DNA from: Stutzerimonas stutzeri TS44
GTDB lineage: Bacteria; Pseudomonadota; Gammaproteobacteria; Pseudomonadales; Pseudomonadaceae
Length of the DNA stretch: 64,000 bases
Direction of reading: 5' to 3'
Assembly (NCBI GenBank): GCA_000263395.1
Contig: AJXE01000002.1
Span: 186,001-250,000, forward strand
Shown here: piece by piece, positions 19,736 to 32,094 of the stretch
Numbering within the stretch: position 1 is the first letter of the stretch
How the letters are laid out: each line of letters starts with the position of its first letter
Made by a program: the position numbers and the translations under genes
Notes under the pieces: generated by a model
Told to the model about the DNA's origin: nothing
The model's input: the letters and a program-made list of their open reading frames with translations, nothing else
Database searches by the model: none

Positions 19736-21556
19736 TCAGACCTTGCTGCGCTCGTAACGCTTGCGGTCGTTCTCGTTGAGGTACTTCTTGCGCAGACGGA
19801 TCGACTTCGGCGTCACTTCCACCAGCTCGTCGTCGGCGATGAATTCCAGCGCCTGCTCGAGGGTGAAGCGGATCGGCGGCACCAGGGCGATGACTTCGTC
19901 CTTGCCGGAAGCACGCATGTTGTCGAGCTTCTTGCCCTTGGTGGGGTTGAGCACCAGGTCGTTGTCACGGCTGTTGATGCCGCACAGCTGGCCTTCGTAG
20001 ATTTCGTCGCCCGGCGCCAGGAACAGCTTGCCGCGTGCCTGCAGGGTTTCCAGCGAGTAGGTCAGCGCGGTACCGGTGGCCATCGAGACCAGCACGCCGT
20101 TCTGGCGGTTGCTCACTTCGCCGGCCTTGATCGGGCCGTAGTGGCTGAAGGTCGAGGTCAGGATACCGGTGCCAGAGGTCAGGGTCAGGAAGTTGTTGCG
20201 GAAGCCGATCAGGCCGCGCGCCGGGATGGTGTACTCCAGGCGCACGCGGCCCTTGCCGTCGGGGATCATGTTGGTCAGATCGCCCTTGCGCAGGCCCATC
20301 TGCTCCATCACCGGACCCTGATGCTGCTCCTCGATGTCGATGGTGACGTTCTCGTACGGTTCCTGCTTCTCGCCGGCCTCGTTCTCGATGATCACCACTT
20401 CCGGACGGCCCACGGCCAGCTCGAAGCCTTCACGGCGCATGGTTTCGATCAGCACAGACAGGTGCAGCTCGCCACGACCGGAGACCTTGAACTTCTCCGG
20501 GCTGTCGCCCGGCTCGACGCGCAGGGCGACGTTGTGCAGCAGCTCCTTCTCCAGACGATCCTTGATGTTGCGGCTGGTGACGAACTTGCCTTCCTTGCCG
20601 GCGAACGGCGAGTCGTTGACCTGGAAGGTCATGCTCACGGTCGGCTGGTCGACGGTCAGCGGCGGCAGCGCCTCGACGGCGTTCTGGTCGCAGAGGGTGT
20701 CGGAGATGTACAGCTCGTCCATGCCGGATACGCAGACGATGTCGCCGGCTTCGGCTTCGGCGACTTCGACGCGCTGCAGACCGGAGTGGCCCATGATCTT
20801 CAGGATGCGGCCGTTGCGACGCTTGCCGTCGGCGCCGATGGCGGTCACCGGGCTGTTGGCCTTGATGGTGCCGCGGGCGATGCGGCCGATGCCGATCACG
20901 CCGAGGAAGCTGTTGTAGTCCAGCTGCGAGATCTGCATCTGGAACGGACCGTCGAGGTCGACCTTGGGTGCCGGAACGTGGTCGATGATGGCCTGGAACA
21001 GCGGGTCCATGTTGTCTTCCAGATTTTCGTGGTCCAGACCGGCGATGCCATTCAGGGCGCTGGCGTAGACGATCGGGAAGTCGAGCTGCTCGTCGGTGGC
21101 GCCGAGGTTGTCGAACAGATCGAAGATCTGGTCGACAACCCAGTCCGGACGAGCGCCCGGACGGTCGATCTTGTTGACCACGACGATCGGACGCAGGCCG
21201 GCCTTGAACGCTTTCTGGGTCACGAAGCGGGTCTGCGGCATGGGGCCGTCCTGGGCGTCGACCACCAGCAGCACGGAGTCGACCATGCTCATCACGCGCT
21301 CGACTTCACCGCCGAAGTCGGCGTGGCCGGGGGTGTCGACGATGTTGATGTTGTAGCCATTCCACTTCAGCGCGGTGTTCTTGGCCAGGATGGTGATGCC
21401 GCGTTCCTTTTCCTGGTCGTTGGAGTCCATTACGCGCTCGTTTTCGGCTTCCTTGCGGTCCAGGGTGCCGGACAGGCGCAGCAGCTTGTCGACGAGGGTG
21501 GTTTTGCCGTGGTCGACGTGGGCGATGATGGCGATGTTGCGTAGATTCTCGATCAC
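19736..21556 (-). CDS. typA: Ribosome-associated GTPase TypA/BipA
   Basis: This 606-residue translational GTPase acts in 50S assembly and stress adaptation. G1 is in [20 protein letters not shown] at residue 5, and other GTPase motifs include [12 protein letters not shown] and [15 protein letters not shown]-like domains II, III and V and the BipA-specific C-terminal domain follow. The start is GTG at 21556, giving the usual family start [11 protein letters not shown]. The last 305 codons are duplicated at 13661-14580. It lies downstream of thiI on the same strand, as in P. aeruginosa. Confidence 0.97.
   Translation of the reverse strand: MIENLRNIAIIAHVDHGKTTLVDKLLRLSGTLDRKEAENERVMDSNDQEKERGITILAKNTALKWNGYNINIVDTPGHADFGGEVERVMSMVDSVLLVVDAQDGPMPQTRFVTQKAFKAGLRPIVVVNKIDRPGARPDWVVDQIFDLFDNLGATDEQLDFPIVYASALNGIAGLDHENLEDNMDPLFQAIIDHVPAPKVDLDGPFQMQISQLDYNSFLGVIGIGRIARGTIKANSPVTAIGADGKRRNGRILKIMGHSGLQRVEVAEAEAGDIVCVSGMDELYISDTLCDQNAVEALPPLTVDQPTVSMTFQVNDSPFAGKEGKFVTSRNIKDRLEKELLHNVALRVEPGDSPEKFKVSGRGELHLSVLIETMRREGFELAVGRPEVVIIENEAGEKQEPYENVTIDIEEQHQGPVMEQMGLRKGDLTNMIPDGKGRVRLEYTIPARGLIGFRNNFLTLTSGTGILTSTFSHYGPIKAGEVSNRQNGVLVSMATGTALTYSLETLQARGKLFLAPGDEIYEGQLCGINSRDNDLVLNPTKGKKLDNMRASGKDEVIALVPPIRFTLEQALEFIADDELVEVTPKSIRLRKKYLNENDRKRYERSKV
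19737..20655. repeat. Direct repeat, copy 2 (inside intact typA)
   Basis: This is the partner of 13662-14580, in the same orientation and colinear without indels. Homology starts at the typA stop codon and ends at 20655, inside the coding sequence. Confidence 0.9.
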
Positions 21557-21574
21557 TGATTCGTTTCTCTGTAG

Positions 21575-21606
21575 AGAGCTTCGAGCTGAGGCTGGAAGCT
21601 TGAAGT
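21575..21606. repeat. AAGCTTGAAG-type intergenic repeat
   Basis: AGAGCTTCGAGCTGAGGCTGG continues into AAGCTTGAAG between thiI and typA. It belongs to a short repeat family found at five other intergenic positions in this window. Confidence 0.6.
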
Positions 21607-21723
21607 AGCCCGGACGAAGGCTGGCTGTCCGAGGTTGTAACGGCACTGCATTGCGATCAGTGCAGGTCGGGAGGGCGGTGGCGGATACTGCCGCCCAGCA
21701 GTCCCGGCTGCTTCACCGAGGCG

Positions 21724-23178
21724 TCAGGCCGGACGATAGACGCGAACATTCACATGCCCCTCGCTCAGCAGATGGTGAGCATGCAGGCGGCTCATGACAC
21801 CTTTGTCGCAATACAGCAGGTACTGGCGGTTTTCATCCAGTTCCTTGAAACGGTTGTTCAGCGCGTAGAACGGCAAGGTCTGAACTTCGATGCCGGACAG
21901 TACGAGGGGTTCGTCCTCGGCGGCATCGGGGTGACGAATGTCGAGGATGACCTGCCCGGCCATCGCCTCGCGAACTTCCTCGACCTTGATGTCCTCGCCC
22001 AACTCGTCGATCACCCGGTCGATCGGCACCTGGCGCGCGCTGGCCAGGGCGCGCTCGAGGATAGCCATGTCGAACTGCTTCTCTTCGTGCTCGACGCGGT
22101 AGCGCTTGGCCTTGGTGGTCGGGTTCTTGGAGATCACGCCGCAGTACTCGGGCATGTTCTTGGCGAACTCGGCGGTGCCGATCTCGAAGGCGGTGTCGAT
22201 GATGTCCTGCTTGTGGCTGGCGACCAGCGGACGCAGCACCAGCATGTCGGTGGCCGAGTCGATCACCGAAAGGTTGGGCAGGGTCTGGCTGGAGACCTGG
22301 GAGATCGCCTCGCCGGTGACCAGCGCGTCGATGTGCAGGCGCTCGGCGATCTGCGTCGAGGCGCGCAGCATCATACGCTTGAGCACCACGCCCATCTGGC
22401 TGTTGTCGACCTTCTCGAGAATCTCGCCGACCACTTCCTCGAACGGCACGCTGATGAACAGCACGCGGTGCGAGCTGCCGTACTTCTTCCATAGATAGTG
22501 GGCGACTTCCATCACGCCCAGCTCGTGGGCGCGGCCGCCGAGGTTGAAGAAGCAGAAATGCGTCATCAGCCCGCGGCGCATCATCTGGTAGGCGGCGACG
22601 GTGGAATCGAAACCGCCGGACATCAGCACCAGGGTCTGCTCCAGCGCACCCAGCGGGTAGCCGCCGATGCCATCGTGCTGCTCGTGCACGACGAACAGGC
22701 GCTGATCGCGGATTTCCATGCGCACTTCGACTTCCGGCGCCTTCAGCGAGATACCGGCGGCGCCGCACTGCTGGCGCAGCTGGCTGCCGACATGGCGCTC
22801 GACGTCCATCGAGCTGAACGGGTGCTTGCCGGCGCGCTTGCAACGCACGGCGAAGATCTTGCCCGGCAGGCGCTCGGCGTAATGCGCCTTGCATTTCTCG
22901 ACGATGTCGTCGAGATCGCCCAGCGGGTACTCGTGTACTTCCAGGCAATGGGCGATGCCCGGCGTGCAGCGCAGGCGCTCGATCATCTCGCGCAGCAGCT
23001 TCGGCTCGGTCAGCGCGGTTTCCACCTCGATGTTGTCCCACACCCCCTCGACCCGCAGCTCGGGGTCAAGCTCGCGCAGCACGGTGCGGATGTTCTTCGC
23101 CAGCTGGCGAATGAAGCCCTTGCGCACCGGCGGGCTCTTGATGGTGATTTCGGGGAAAACCTTGACGATCAGCTTCAT
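21724..23178 (-). CDS. thiI: tRNA uracil 4-sulfurtransferase ThiI
   Basis: This 484-residue enzyme makes 4-thiouridine at position 8 of tRNA and supplies sulfur for the thiamine thiazole. The N-terminal ferredoxin-like and THUMP domains cover about 1-165. The PP-loop [18 protein letters not shown] is near 190, the conserved Cys in [17 protein letters not shown] is near 345, and a C-terminal rhodanese domain carries the persulfide Cys in [18 protein letters not shown]. The full E. coli architecture is present. It reads away from glnA, with a 339-base regulatory region between. Confidence 0.97.
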   Translation of the reverse strand: MKLIVKVFPEITIKSPPVRKGFIRQLAKNIRTVLRELDPELRVEGVWDNIEVETALTEPKLLREMIERLRCTPGIAHCLEVHEYPLGDLDDIVEKCKAHYAERLPGKIFAVRCKRAGKHPFSSMDVERHVGSQLRQQCGAAGISLKAPEVEVRMEIRDQRLFVVHEQHDGIGGYPLGALEQTLVLMSGGFDSTVAAYQMMRRGLMTHFCFFNLGGRAHELGVMEVAHYLWKKYGSSHRVLFISVPFEEVVGEILEKVDNSQMGVVLKRMMLRASTQIAERLHIDALVTGEAISQVSSQTLPNLSVIDSATDMLVLRPLVASHKQDIIDTAFEIGTAEFAKNMPEYCGVISKNPTTKAKRYRVEHEEKQFDMAILERALASARQVPIDRVIDELGEDIKVEEVREAMAGQVILDIRHPDAAEDEPLVLSGIEVQTLPFYALNNRFKELDENRQYLLYCDKGVMSRLHAHHLLSEGHVNVRVYRPA

Positions 23179-23276
23179 GGGGAAACAGCGCGTGCGCCGA
23201 CATGGCGGAAAAAGAGGGGCGCGGAGTATAGCGGAAACTGCTCAACATTTAGTCGGTTTTCTGCGCGATACGTTAT

Positions 23277-23293
23277 TGCACCAGAATGGTGCA
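23277..23293 (+). promoter_or_regulatory. NtrC binding site upstream of glnA
   Basis: TGCACCAGAATGGTGCA is a perfect match to the NtrC dyad TGCACC-N5-GGTGCA. It is about 115 bases upstream of the sigma-54 -24 element. A weaker GTGCGCGCACC dyad follows at about 23303-23313. Confidence 0.9.
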
Positions 23294-23407
23294 ATGCCTA
23301 TTGTGCGCGCACCATCCGGGCGCGCCCGCCCGGGGAATTGTCTGCGATCGCCGAAGCCAAACTGCGCCGCCGCGCCATTTGGCTGCTGCAGGTCCATTTC
23401 GGAGCAC

Positions 23408-23423
23408 TGGCATGCAATTTGCT
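23408..23423 (+). promoter_or_regulatory. Sigma-54 promoter of glnA
   Basis: TGGCATGCAATTTGCT has GG and GC separated by ten bases, as RpoN promoters require. It lies 95 bases before the glnA ATG and downstream of the NtrC dyad. Confidence 0.88.
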
Positions 23424-23517
23424 CACTTGTGAGGCAGGTCGCCTTGGCGGAACATCGCCGCCGGCTCCGCCCTCGATTCGGAAGCGAACAGGCCGCTTCC
23501 ACCATTTGGAGAACACC

Positions 23518-24924
23518 ATGTCGAAGTCGCTTCAACTGATCAAAGATTACGATGTGAAGTGGATTGATCTGCGCTTCACCGACCCGAAGGGTCGCCAGCA
23601 TCACATCACCATGCCGGCTCGCGACGCCGATGACGACTTCTTCGAAGTCGGCAAGATGTTCGACGGCTCCTCCATCGATGGCTGGAAGGGCATCGAGGCC
23701 TCCGACATGATCCTGCTGCCGGACGACAGCAGCGCCGTGCTGGACCCGTTCACCGAAGAGCCGACCCTGATCCTGGTCTGCGACGTGATCGAGCCGTCCA
23801 CCATGCAGGGCTACGAGCGCGATCCGCGCGCCATCGCCCGCCGCGCCGAGGAATACCTGAAGTCCACCGGCATCGGCGACACCGTGTTCGTCGGTCCAGA
23901 GCCGGAGTTCTTCATCTTCGACGCGGTGAAGTTCAAGTCCGACATGTCCGGCTCGATGTTCAAGATCTTCTGCGAGCAGGCGTCCTGGAACAGCGATGCC
24001 GACATGAACGGCGGCCAGGGCAACAACGGCCACCGCATCAGCGTCAAGGGCGGCTACCTGCCGACTCCGCCGGCCGATCCGGATCACGAGATCCGCACCG
24101 CCATGTGCAACGCCCTGGAAGAGATGGGCCAGGTCGTCGAAGTGCACCACCACGAAGTGGCCGCCGGCCAGAACGAAATCGGCGTGAAGTTCAACACGCT
24201 GGTCGCCAAGGCCGATGAAGTGCAGACCCTCAAGTACGTCGTGCACAACGTCGCCGAAGCCTATGGCAAGACCGCTACGTTCATGCCGAAGCCGCTGTAT
24301 GGCGACAACGGTTCGGGCATGCACGTGCACATGTCGATCGCCAAAGACGGCAAGAACACCTTCGCTGGCGAAGGCTATGCCGGCCTGTCCGACACCGCGC
24401 TGTACTTCATCGGCGGCATCATCAAGCACGGCAAGGCGCTGAACGCCCTGACCAACCCGTCGACCAACTCGTACAAGCGTCTGGTTCCGGGCTTCGAAGC
24501 ACCGGTCATGCTGGCCTACTCGGCACGCAACCGCTCCGCGTCGATCCGCATCCCGTACGTGGCCAGCGCCCGCGGCCGCCGCATCGAGGCACGCTTCCCG
24601 GACCCGGCTGCCAACCCGTACCTGTCCTTCGCCGCGCTGCTGATGGCCGGTCTGGACGGCATCCAGAACAAGATCCACCCTGGCGATGCCGCGGACAAGA
24701 ACCTCTACGACCTGCCGCCGGAAGAGTCCAAGCTGATCCCGCAGGTGTGCGGCAGCCTGAAGGAGGCGCTGGAGGCGCTGGAAGCCGACCACGACTTCCT
24801 GCTCAAGGGTGGCGTGTTCACCAAGGACTTCCTCGATGCCTTCATCGAGCTGAAGGCCGCCGAGGAGATCAAGGTGCGCACCTTCGTGCACCCGCTGGAA
24901 TACGACCTGTACTACAGCGTCTAA
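23518..24924 (+). CDS. glnA: Glutamine synthetase type I
   Basis: This 468-residue dodecameric enzyme makes glutamine from glutamate, ammonia and ATP. Visible motifs include [18 protein letters not shown] near 48, the metal-ligand region [12 protein letters not shown], and the ATP region [16 protein letters not shown] near 258. The adenylylation Tyr397 is in NLYDLPPEE, so activity should be controlled by GlnE. ATG 23518 follows TTGGAGAACACC. NtrC and sigma-54 sites lie upstream, a terminator follows, and ntrBC lies 1.5 kb downstream, as in other pseudomonads. Confidence 0.98.
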   Translation: MSKSLQLIKDYDVKWIDLRFTDPKGRQHHITMPARDADDDFFEVGKMFDGSSIDGWKGIEASDMILLPDDSSAVLDPFTEEPTLILVCDVIEPSTMQGYERDPRAIARRAEEYLKSTGIGDTVFVGPEPEFFIFDAVKFKSDMSGSMFKIFCEQASWNSDADMNGGQGNNGHRISVKGGYLPTPPADPDHEIRTAMCNALEEMGQVVEVHHHEVAAGQNEIGVKFNTLVAKADEVQTLKYVVHNVAEAYGKTATFMPKPLYGDNGSGMHVHMSIAKDGKNTFAGEGYAGLSDTALYFIGGIIKHGKALNALTNPSTNSYKRLVPGFEAPVMLAYSARNRSASIRIPYVASARGRRIEARFPDPAANPYLSFAALLMAGLDGIQNKIHPGDAADKNLYDLPPEESKLIPQVCGSLKEALEALEADHDFLLKGGVFTKDFLDAFIELKAAEEIKVRTFVHPLEYDLYYSV

Positions 24925-24941
24925 GCAGCACCGCCTGTACG

Positions 24942-24972
24942 CAGAGGCCGCCTTCGGGCGGCCTCTGTCGTT
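24942..24972 (+). terminator. Terminator of glnA
   Basis: An 11-bp perfect stem (CAGAGGCCGCC / GGCGGCCTCTG) with a TTCG tetraloop is followed by TCGTTT. It lies 17 bases after the stop. Confidence 0.85.
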
Positions 24973-25085
24973 TGCGTCACCGGCGCTGGCGCGCAGCTTG
25001 TGACGGCTCGCAAATCCGCGTGCCCGGGCTTGCCTGGCGCCGCCCGCGGTGCAAGGCTCTCGCTGTCCTTCACGCGGAGCTTCCC

Positions 25086-25622
25086 ATGCGCCACGCACTG
25101 TTCGGCCTGCTGCTGATCCTCAGCGCCCCGGCGATCGCCGAGATCTATACCTACACCGACGCCCAGGGCAACACCGTCTACACCAACCAGCCGCCGGACG
25201 GCATCAAGGCCGAGCGTGTCGAGCTGCCGCCGCCCAATACCGTCGAGATCCAGGTCCCGTCCACGCCGGCGCCACTGCCGACAGACGCAGAAGCCGGGCA
25301 AGCGTATCGCTCGCTGGCGCTCGCCGGCATCCCCGACGAGGCTGCGCTGCGCGCCAACAACGGCACCTTCGTGGTCAGCGCCGTGCTGGAGCCGCCGCTG
25401 CAACGCGGCCACCAGCTGCGTTTCGTTCTCGACGGCATGCCCCAGGCCACCGCCAGTCAGGCCACCTCGCTGCAGCTGAACAACGTCGCGCGCGGCGAAC
25501 ACCGCCTGCAGGTCGAGGTGCTCAGCAATGGCCGGGTGATCCAGCGCAGCGAGCCGCAATCGTTCACCGTGCAGCGCGTGCATACCTCCAGCCCCGCCCT
25601 GCGCCACCGGGCGGCGCCATGA
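25086..25622 (+). CDS. DUF4124 domain secreted protein (first of pair)
   Basis: This 178-residue protein has a Sec signal peptide (MRHALFGLLLILSAPAIA). The DUF4124 opening EIYTYTDAQGNTVYTNQPP follows directly after cleavage. A second part (about 80-170) looks beta-rich, with RGHQLRFVLDGMP and GEHRLQVEVLSNGRVIQ. It is likely periplasmic and its function is unknown. Its TGA overlaps the ATG of a homologous second gene by 3 bases, so the pair arose by tandem duplication. The same position between glnA and ntrB is occupied by DUF4124 genes in other pseudomonads. Confidence 0.85.
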   Translation: MRHALFGLLLILSAPAIAEIYTYTDAQGNTVYTNQPPDGIKAERVELPPPNTVEIQVPSTPAPLPTDAEAGQAYRSLALAGIPDEAALRANNGTFVVSAVLEPPLQRGHQLRFVLDGMPQATASQATSLQLNNVARGEHRLQVEVLSNGRVIQRSEPQSFTVQRVHTSSPALRHRAAP

Positions 25623-26242
25623 TCCGCAGCGGCTGCTGGCTGACCGCGCTGCTGCTGGCGCTGGCGGCGCCGGCAAGCGCGGGGATCTACAGCTACATCG
25701 ATGCGGACGGCAACCGGGTATTCACCGATCGCCCGACCGGCCAGGCCGCCGAGCAGGTCGAACTCAAGCCCACCAACGACATGCCGGCCCTGCCGCCCGC
25801 CGCGCCCATAGCGCCAGCGCCGGCCGCGACGGCGGCGATCCACTACCAGTTGCAGATTCTCGCCCCGGCCGAGGACGAGACCATCCGCAACAACGCCGGC
25901 GACCTGCTGGTCAGTGCCAGCGGCAACCCGGCGCCGCAGGCCGGCCACGGCTACCAGCTGCTGCTCGACGGCGAGGCGCTCAGCGCCGCCGGCCCCGAGA
26001 CCCACTTCGAGCTGCACAACGTCGACCGCGGCACCCATCGGCTGCAGCTGCGCGTGATCGACGCCGCAGGCCGCGAGCTGGCGCGCAGCCCGGCGCGCAC
26101 CTTTCATCTGATTCGCACCTCGCTGGTCCAGCGGCGCACCGCCAACCCATGCCGCAAGGACGACTACGGCGTACGCCCCGAATGCCCGCTCAAGGACAAG
26201 CCGGCGGAAAAACGCGACATCCCCTTCATTCCTTTCCTATGA
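25619..26242 (+). CDS. DUF4124 domain secreted protein (second of pair)
   Basis: This 207-residue paralogue of the preceding gene has a signal peptide (ending APASA near 21) and DUF4124 motif GIYSYIDADGNRVFTDRPT. A low-complexity Pro/Ala linker (PALPPAAPIAPAPAATA) is followed by a beta-rich domain with GHGYQLLLDGEAL and GTHRLQLRVIDAAGREL. The C-terminus adds a two-Cys tail (NPCRKDDYGVRPECPLKDK) not seen in the first copy. Its start overlaps the upstream stop (ATGA). Function is unknown. Confidence 0.85.
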   Translation: MIRSGCWLTALLLALAAPASAGIYSYIDADGNRVFTDRPTGQAAEQVELKPTNDMPALPPAAPIAPAPAATAAIHYQLQILAPAEDETIRNNAGDLLVSASGNPAPQAGHGYQLLLDGEALSAAGPETHFELHNVDRGTHRLQLRVIDAAGRELARSPARTFHLIRTSLVQRRTANPCRKDDYGVRPECPLKDKPAEKRDIPFIPFL

Positions 26243-26250
26243 TCAGCATG

Positions 26251-26267
26251 TGCACCTTTTTGGTGCA
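26251..26267 (+). promoter_or_regulatory. NtrC binding site upstream of ntrBC
   Basis: TGCACCTTTTTGGTGCA is a perfect NtrC dyad, 97 bases upstream of the sigma-54 -24 element. A related imperfect dyad, GCGCGCCGTTTTGGCGCGT, follows at about 26344-26362. Confidence 0.9.
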
Positions 26268-26363
26268 CATGAGCGACGGATAACGCCCCCGCTCACCCTT
26301 TTGGTTCACGCAGGCCGGTGCCAAACGCCGCCAGCACGCCAATGCGCGCCGTTTTGGCGCGTC

Positions 26364-26379
26364 TGGTTTGCTTCTTGCA
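26364..26379 (+). promoter_or_regulatory. Sigma-54 promoter of ntrBC
   Basis: CTGGTTTGCTTCTTGCAT contains GG and GC ten bases apart (26365-26366 and 26377-26378). It is 34 bases before the ntrB ATG, giving NtrC autoactivation of ntrBC. Confidence 0.85.
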
Positions 26380-26412
26380 TTTGCCGGCCTACCCAAAGGA
26401 TGCAGACCCGCC

Positions 26413-27491
26413 ATGCTGACCGAAGCCCTGCAACGCCTGCTGATCGAGAACCTGACCACCGCGACGCTGCTGCTCGACGCGCGCTTGCGCCTGGAGTACA
26501 TGAACCCGGCGGCCGAGATGCTGCTCGCCGTCAGCGGCCAGCGCAGCCACGGCCAGTTCATCAGCGAGCTGTTCACCGAGTCGCCCGAAGCGCTAGCCGC
26601 CCTGCGCCAGGCGGTCGCCGAGGCGCACCCGTTCACCAAGCGCGAGGCCACGCTGACCTCGGCCACCGGCCAGACCCTGACCGTCGACTACGCGGTGACG
26701 CCGATTCCCGGCAGCGGCGAAACCATGCTGCTGCTCGAAGTGCTGCCGCGCGACCGGCTGCTGCGCATCAGCAAGGAGGAGGCGCAGCTGTCCAAGCAGG
26801 AAACCACGCGGATGCTGGTGCGCGGCCTGGCCCACGAGATCAAGAATCCGCTCGGCGGCATCCGCGGCGCCGCGCAACTGCTGGCCCGCGAGCTGCCGGA
26901 GGAACACCTGCGCGATTACACCGAGGTGATCATCGAGGAGGCCGACCGCCTGCGTAACCTGGTCGACCGCATGCTCGGCTCGAACCGCCTGCCGCGCCTG
27001 GAGATGACCAACATCCACGAGGTGCTGGAACACGTCGCCAGCCTCATCGAGGCCGAATGCCAGGGCAGCCTGGTGCTGGTGCGCGACTACGACCCGAGCA
27101 TCCCCGAGATCCTCATGGACCGCGAGCAGATGATCCAGGCCGTGCTCAACATCATGCGCAATGCCATGCAGGCGCTGGCCGGGCAGACCGAACTGGGCCT
27201 GGGCCGCCTGACCCTGCGCAGCCGCACGGTGCGCCAGTTCACCATCGGCCACATCCGCCACCGGCTGGTGGCGCGCATCGAGATCATCGACAACGGCCCC
27301 GGCATCCCGGCCGAACTGCAGAACACCCTGTTCTACCCGATGGTCAGCGGCCGCCCGGACGGCACCGGGCTGGGCCTGGCAATCACCCAGAACATCATCA
27401 GTCAGCACCAGGGCCTGATCGAGTGCGAGAGCCATCCCGGGCACACCGCCTTCTCGATCTTCCTGCCGCTCGAACAAGGAGCCCCCTGCTC

Positions 27492-27495
<4 letters not shown>
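26413..27495 (+). CDS. ntrB: Nitrogen regulation sensor kinase NtrB
   Basis: This 360-residue cytoplasmic kinase phosphorylates or dephosphorylates NtrC under PII control. It has an N-terminal PAS domain (about 8-110; ATLLLDARLRLEYMNPAAEM). The phospho-acceptor His is in VRGLAHEIKNPLGGIRGAAQ near 141. The ATPase has N box NIMRNAMQAL, DNGPGIP and GRPDGTGLGLAI. There is no membrane span. ATG 26413 is close to the sigma-54 promoter. Its stop overlaps the ntrC start by 4 bases. Confidence 0.97.
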
Positions 27496-28919
<1,424 letters not shown>

Positions 28920-28923
28920 GCTA

Positions 28924-28954
28924 GGAGCTGGAAGCTGGAAGCTGGAAGCTGGAA
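28924..28954. repeat. GGAAGCT tandem repeat
   Basis: Four tandem copies of the heptamer GCTGGAA/GGAAGCT lie just after ntrC. They belong to the same dispersed intergenic family as 21575, 31987, 32061, 61796 and 63146-63247. Confidence 0.7.
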
Positions 28955-29031
28955 GGATCGTAGGATGGCTGTCGCTTTTTACCTCCACCGTGGCTCCGTT
29001 CGGCGGGCGTCACCCGGTGGGCAAGGCCCGG

Positions 29032-29481
29032 TCATGGACGATCGGGCTCCGGCGCCAGCCGTAGCTCCAGCACCCAGTCAGCCGCCTCTTGCCGCTCGCT
29101 CGCCTGTACCCGCAGCGGCCTGAGCGCGATCAGTTGCAGCAGCAGGTCCTGCCCGACGGGCTGGATGCGCCAGCGCACGCGCTGCCCGTCCACTTGCAAC
29201 TGCCCGTCACGCTCGCCGCCACGCGCCTGCAAGAGCAGCGCATAGGCACCCTCGACCGCTTGTGCGCGGTACTGTGCCGGCGCGCTGAAACGCAGCAGCA
29301 GGCCTTCGCCGACGCTCTCGACGGCGAGCAGCCGCGCCGGCTCGGGCGTCGTCAGCCGACCGATCATCAGCCCCACCAGCAGGCCGATCAGCACCAGCGA
29401 GGCGAAAAAACGCCGACGCAGGCGCGGCCTCGGGTCCGGCGCAGTAGAATCGCCGCCGTCGTCCAATCGGGTGCTGCGCAT
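29032..29481 (-). CDS. Membrane-anchored protein of unknown function
   Basis: This predicted 149-residue protein has a basic N-terminus (RPRLRRRFF), one hydrophobic span (ASLVLIGLLVGLMIG, about 28-42) and a periplasmic beta-rich domain with no cysteine or known motif. I do not recognise the family. Its ATG complement and the ATG of trmL share a CATG at 29479-29482, so the two divergent genes overlap at their start codons. That is unusual, and it may mean that the real start is a later non-ATG codon. Confidence 0.6.
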   Translation of the reverse strand: MRSTRLDDGGDSTAPDPRPRLRRRFFASLVLIGLLVGLMIGRLTTPEPARLLAVESVGEGLLLRFSAPAQYRAQAVEGAYALLLQARGGERDGQLQVDGQRVRWRIQPVGQDLLLQLIALRPLRVQASERQEAADWVLELRLAPEPDRP

Positions 29482-29974
29482 GTTTCACGTGATCCTTTTC
29501 CAGCCGGAGATTCCACCGAACACCGGCAACATTATCAGGCTCTGCGCCAATGCCGGATGCAGCCTGCACCTGATCGAGCCGCTGGGCTACGAGCTGGACG
29601 ACAAGCGCCTGCGCCGCGCCGGTCTGGATTACCACGAATACGCGCCGCTGCGCCGGCATGCCAGCCTCGACGCCTGCCTCGCCGAGCTGGGCATCGCGCC
29701 GCCCGGGCAGAGCGGCGCTGAAGACGCCCCGCGGCTGTTCGCCTTCACCACCAAGGGCTCGCAGCCGTTTCATCAGGTCGCCTTCCGCCGTGGCGACGCC
29801 TTTCTCTTCGGCCCGGAGAGCCGTGGCCTGCCCGACACGCTGCGCGACGCCTTCCCCACCGAGCGCCGCCTGCGCCTGCCGATGCGCCCGGACAGCCGCA
29901 GCCTGAACCTCTCCAATACCGTCGCCATCGCCGTCTACGAAGCCTGGCGCCAGCTCGGTTTCGCCATGGACTGA
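29480..29974 (+). CDS. trmL: tRNA (cytidine/uridine-2'-O)-methyltransferase TrmL
   Basis: This 164-residue minimal SPOUT (SpoU class) methyltransferase modifies the 2'-O of nucleotide 34 in tRNA-Leu isoacceptors. Motif 1 is VILFQPEIPPNTGNIIRLCA at the start, motif 2 FLFGPESRGLP near 110, and motif 3 LPMRPDSRSLNLSNTVAIAV near 133 forms the knotted SAM site. ATG 29480 is used because MFHVILF is the family start; a GTG at 29471 is an alternative. Confidence 0.95.
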   Translation: MFHVILFQPEIPPNTGNIIRLCANAGCSLHLIEPLGYELDDKRLRRAGLDYHEYAPLRRHASLDACLAELGIAPPGQSGAEDAPRLFAFTTKGSQPFHQVAFRRGDAFLFGPESRGLPDTLRDAFPTERRLRLPMRPDSRSLNLSNTVAIAVYEAWRQLGFAMD

Positions 29975-30082
29975 GGCGAACGCGGCGCTAGCCGATGGTC
30001 GAACGGCGTTGAAATGCTCGCGGCGGTGCCCCATATCACCCTGCATTCGGGCATTCATCGCCCCGCAGCGTGGAGATTTCCC

Positions 30083-30619
30083 TTGACCACCATCGTTTCA
30101 GTGCGCCGCAACGGCAAAGTCGTCATGGGCGGCGACGGCCAGGTTTCCCTCGGCAATACCGTCATGAAGGGCAACGCCAAGAAGGTCCGCCGCCTCTATC
30201 ACGGCCAGGTGCTGGCCGGTTTCGCCGGCGCCACCGCTGACGCCTTCACCCTCTTCGAGCGCTTCGAAGGCCAGCTGGAGAAACACCAGGGCCATCTGGT
30301 GCGCGCCGCCGTCGAGCTGGCCAAGGACTGGCGCACCGACCGCTCGCTGAGCCGCCTGGAGGCCATGCTCGCGGTGGCCAACAAGGATGCCTCGCTGATC
30401 ATCACCGGCAACGGCGACGTGGTCGAACCCGAGCACGGGCTGATCGCCATGGGTTCGGGCGGCGGCTTCGCCCAGGCCGCCGCCATGGCCCTGCTGCAGA
30501 AGGCCGGCGACGACATGAGCGCCCGCGAGATCGCCGAGACCGCGCTGAACATCGCCGGCAGCATCTGCGTGTTCACCAACCAGAATCTGACCATCGAAGA
30601 GCTGGACTCGGCCATCTGA
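30083..30619 (+). CDS. hslV: ATP-dependent protease peptidase subunit HslV
   Basis: This 178-residue proteasome-like peptidase has its catalytic N-terminal Thr exposed in [20 protein letters not shown]. The only start consistent with this is TTG at 30083 (fMet followed by Thr), with TGGAG 8 bases upstream. Upstream ATG choices at 30014 and later would add a leader before the catalytic Thr. [14 protein letters not shown] and [17 protein letters not shown] are family features. It forms a complex with HslU, encoded 22 bases downstream. Confidence 0.96.
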   Translation: MTTIVSVRRNGKVVMGGDGQVSLGNTVMKGNAKKVRRLYHGQVLAGFAGATADAFTLFERFEGQLEKHQGHLVRAAVELAKDWRTDRSLSRLEAMLAVANKDASLIITGNGDVVEPEHGLIAMGSGGGFAQAAAMALLQKAGDDMSAREIAETALNIAGSICVFTNQNLTIEELDSAI

Positions 30620-30641
30620 GCCGTCCCGCTGGAGTAATCGC

Positions 30642-31982
<1,341 letters not shown>

Positions 31983-31986
31983 CGGC

Positions 31987-32079
31987 AGCTGGAAGCTGGA
32001 AGCCAGAAGCTGGAAAAGGTGCGGGCACGGCCTGCCCAGCAGTAGCCAGAACTGGCTTTTGGCTTCAAGCTTCAAGCTC
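31987..32079. repeat. Inverted pair of AAGCT-type repeats after hslU
   Basis: The left arm (31987-32016, GGAAGCTGGAAGCCAGAAGC) and the right arm (32061-32079, GGCTTCAAGCTTCAAGC) are complementary over GAAGCCAGAAGC / GCTTTTGGCTTC with one mismatch. They can fold into a hairpin between hslU and the DUF971 gene. The loop contains a short GC-rich dyad. Confidence 0.6.
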
Positions 32080-32094
32080 ATACGGAGCTGACCC

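Noticed and set aside
28924-28954. GGAAGCT heptamer run as a CRISPR-like array
   Set aside because: The unit is 7 bases without spacers and it belongs to the dispersed AAGCTT repeat family.
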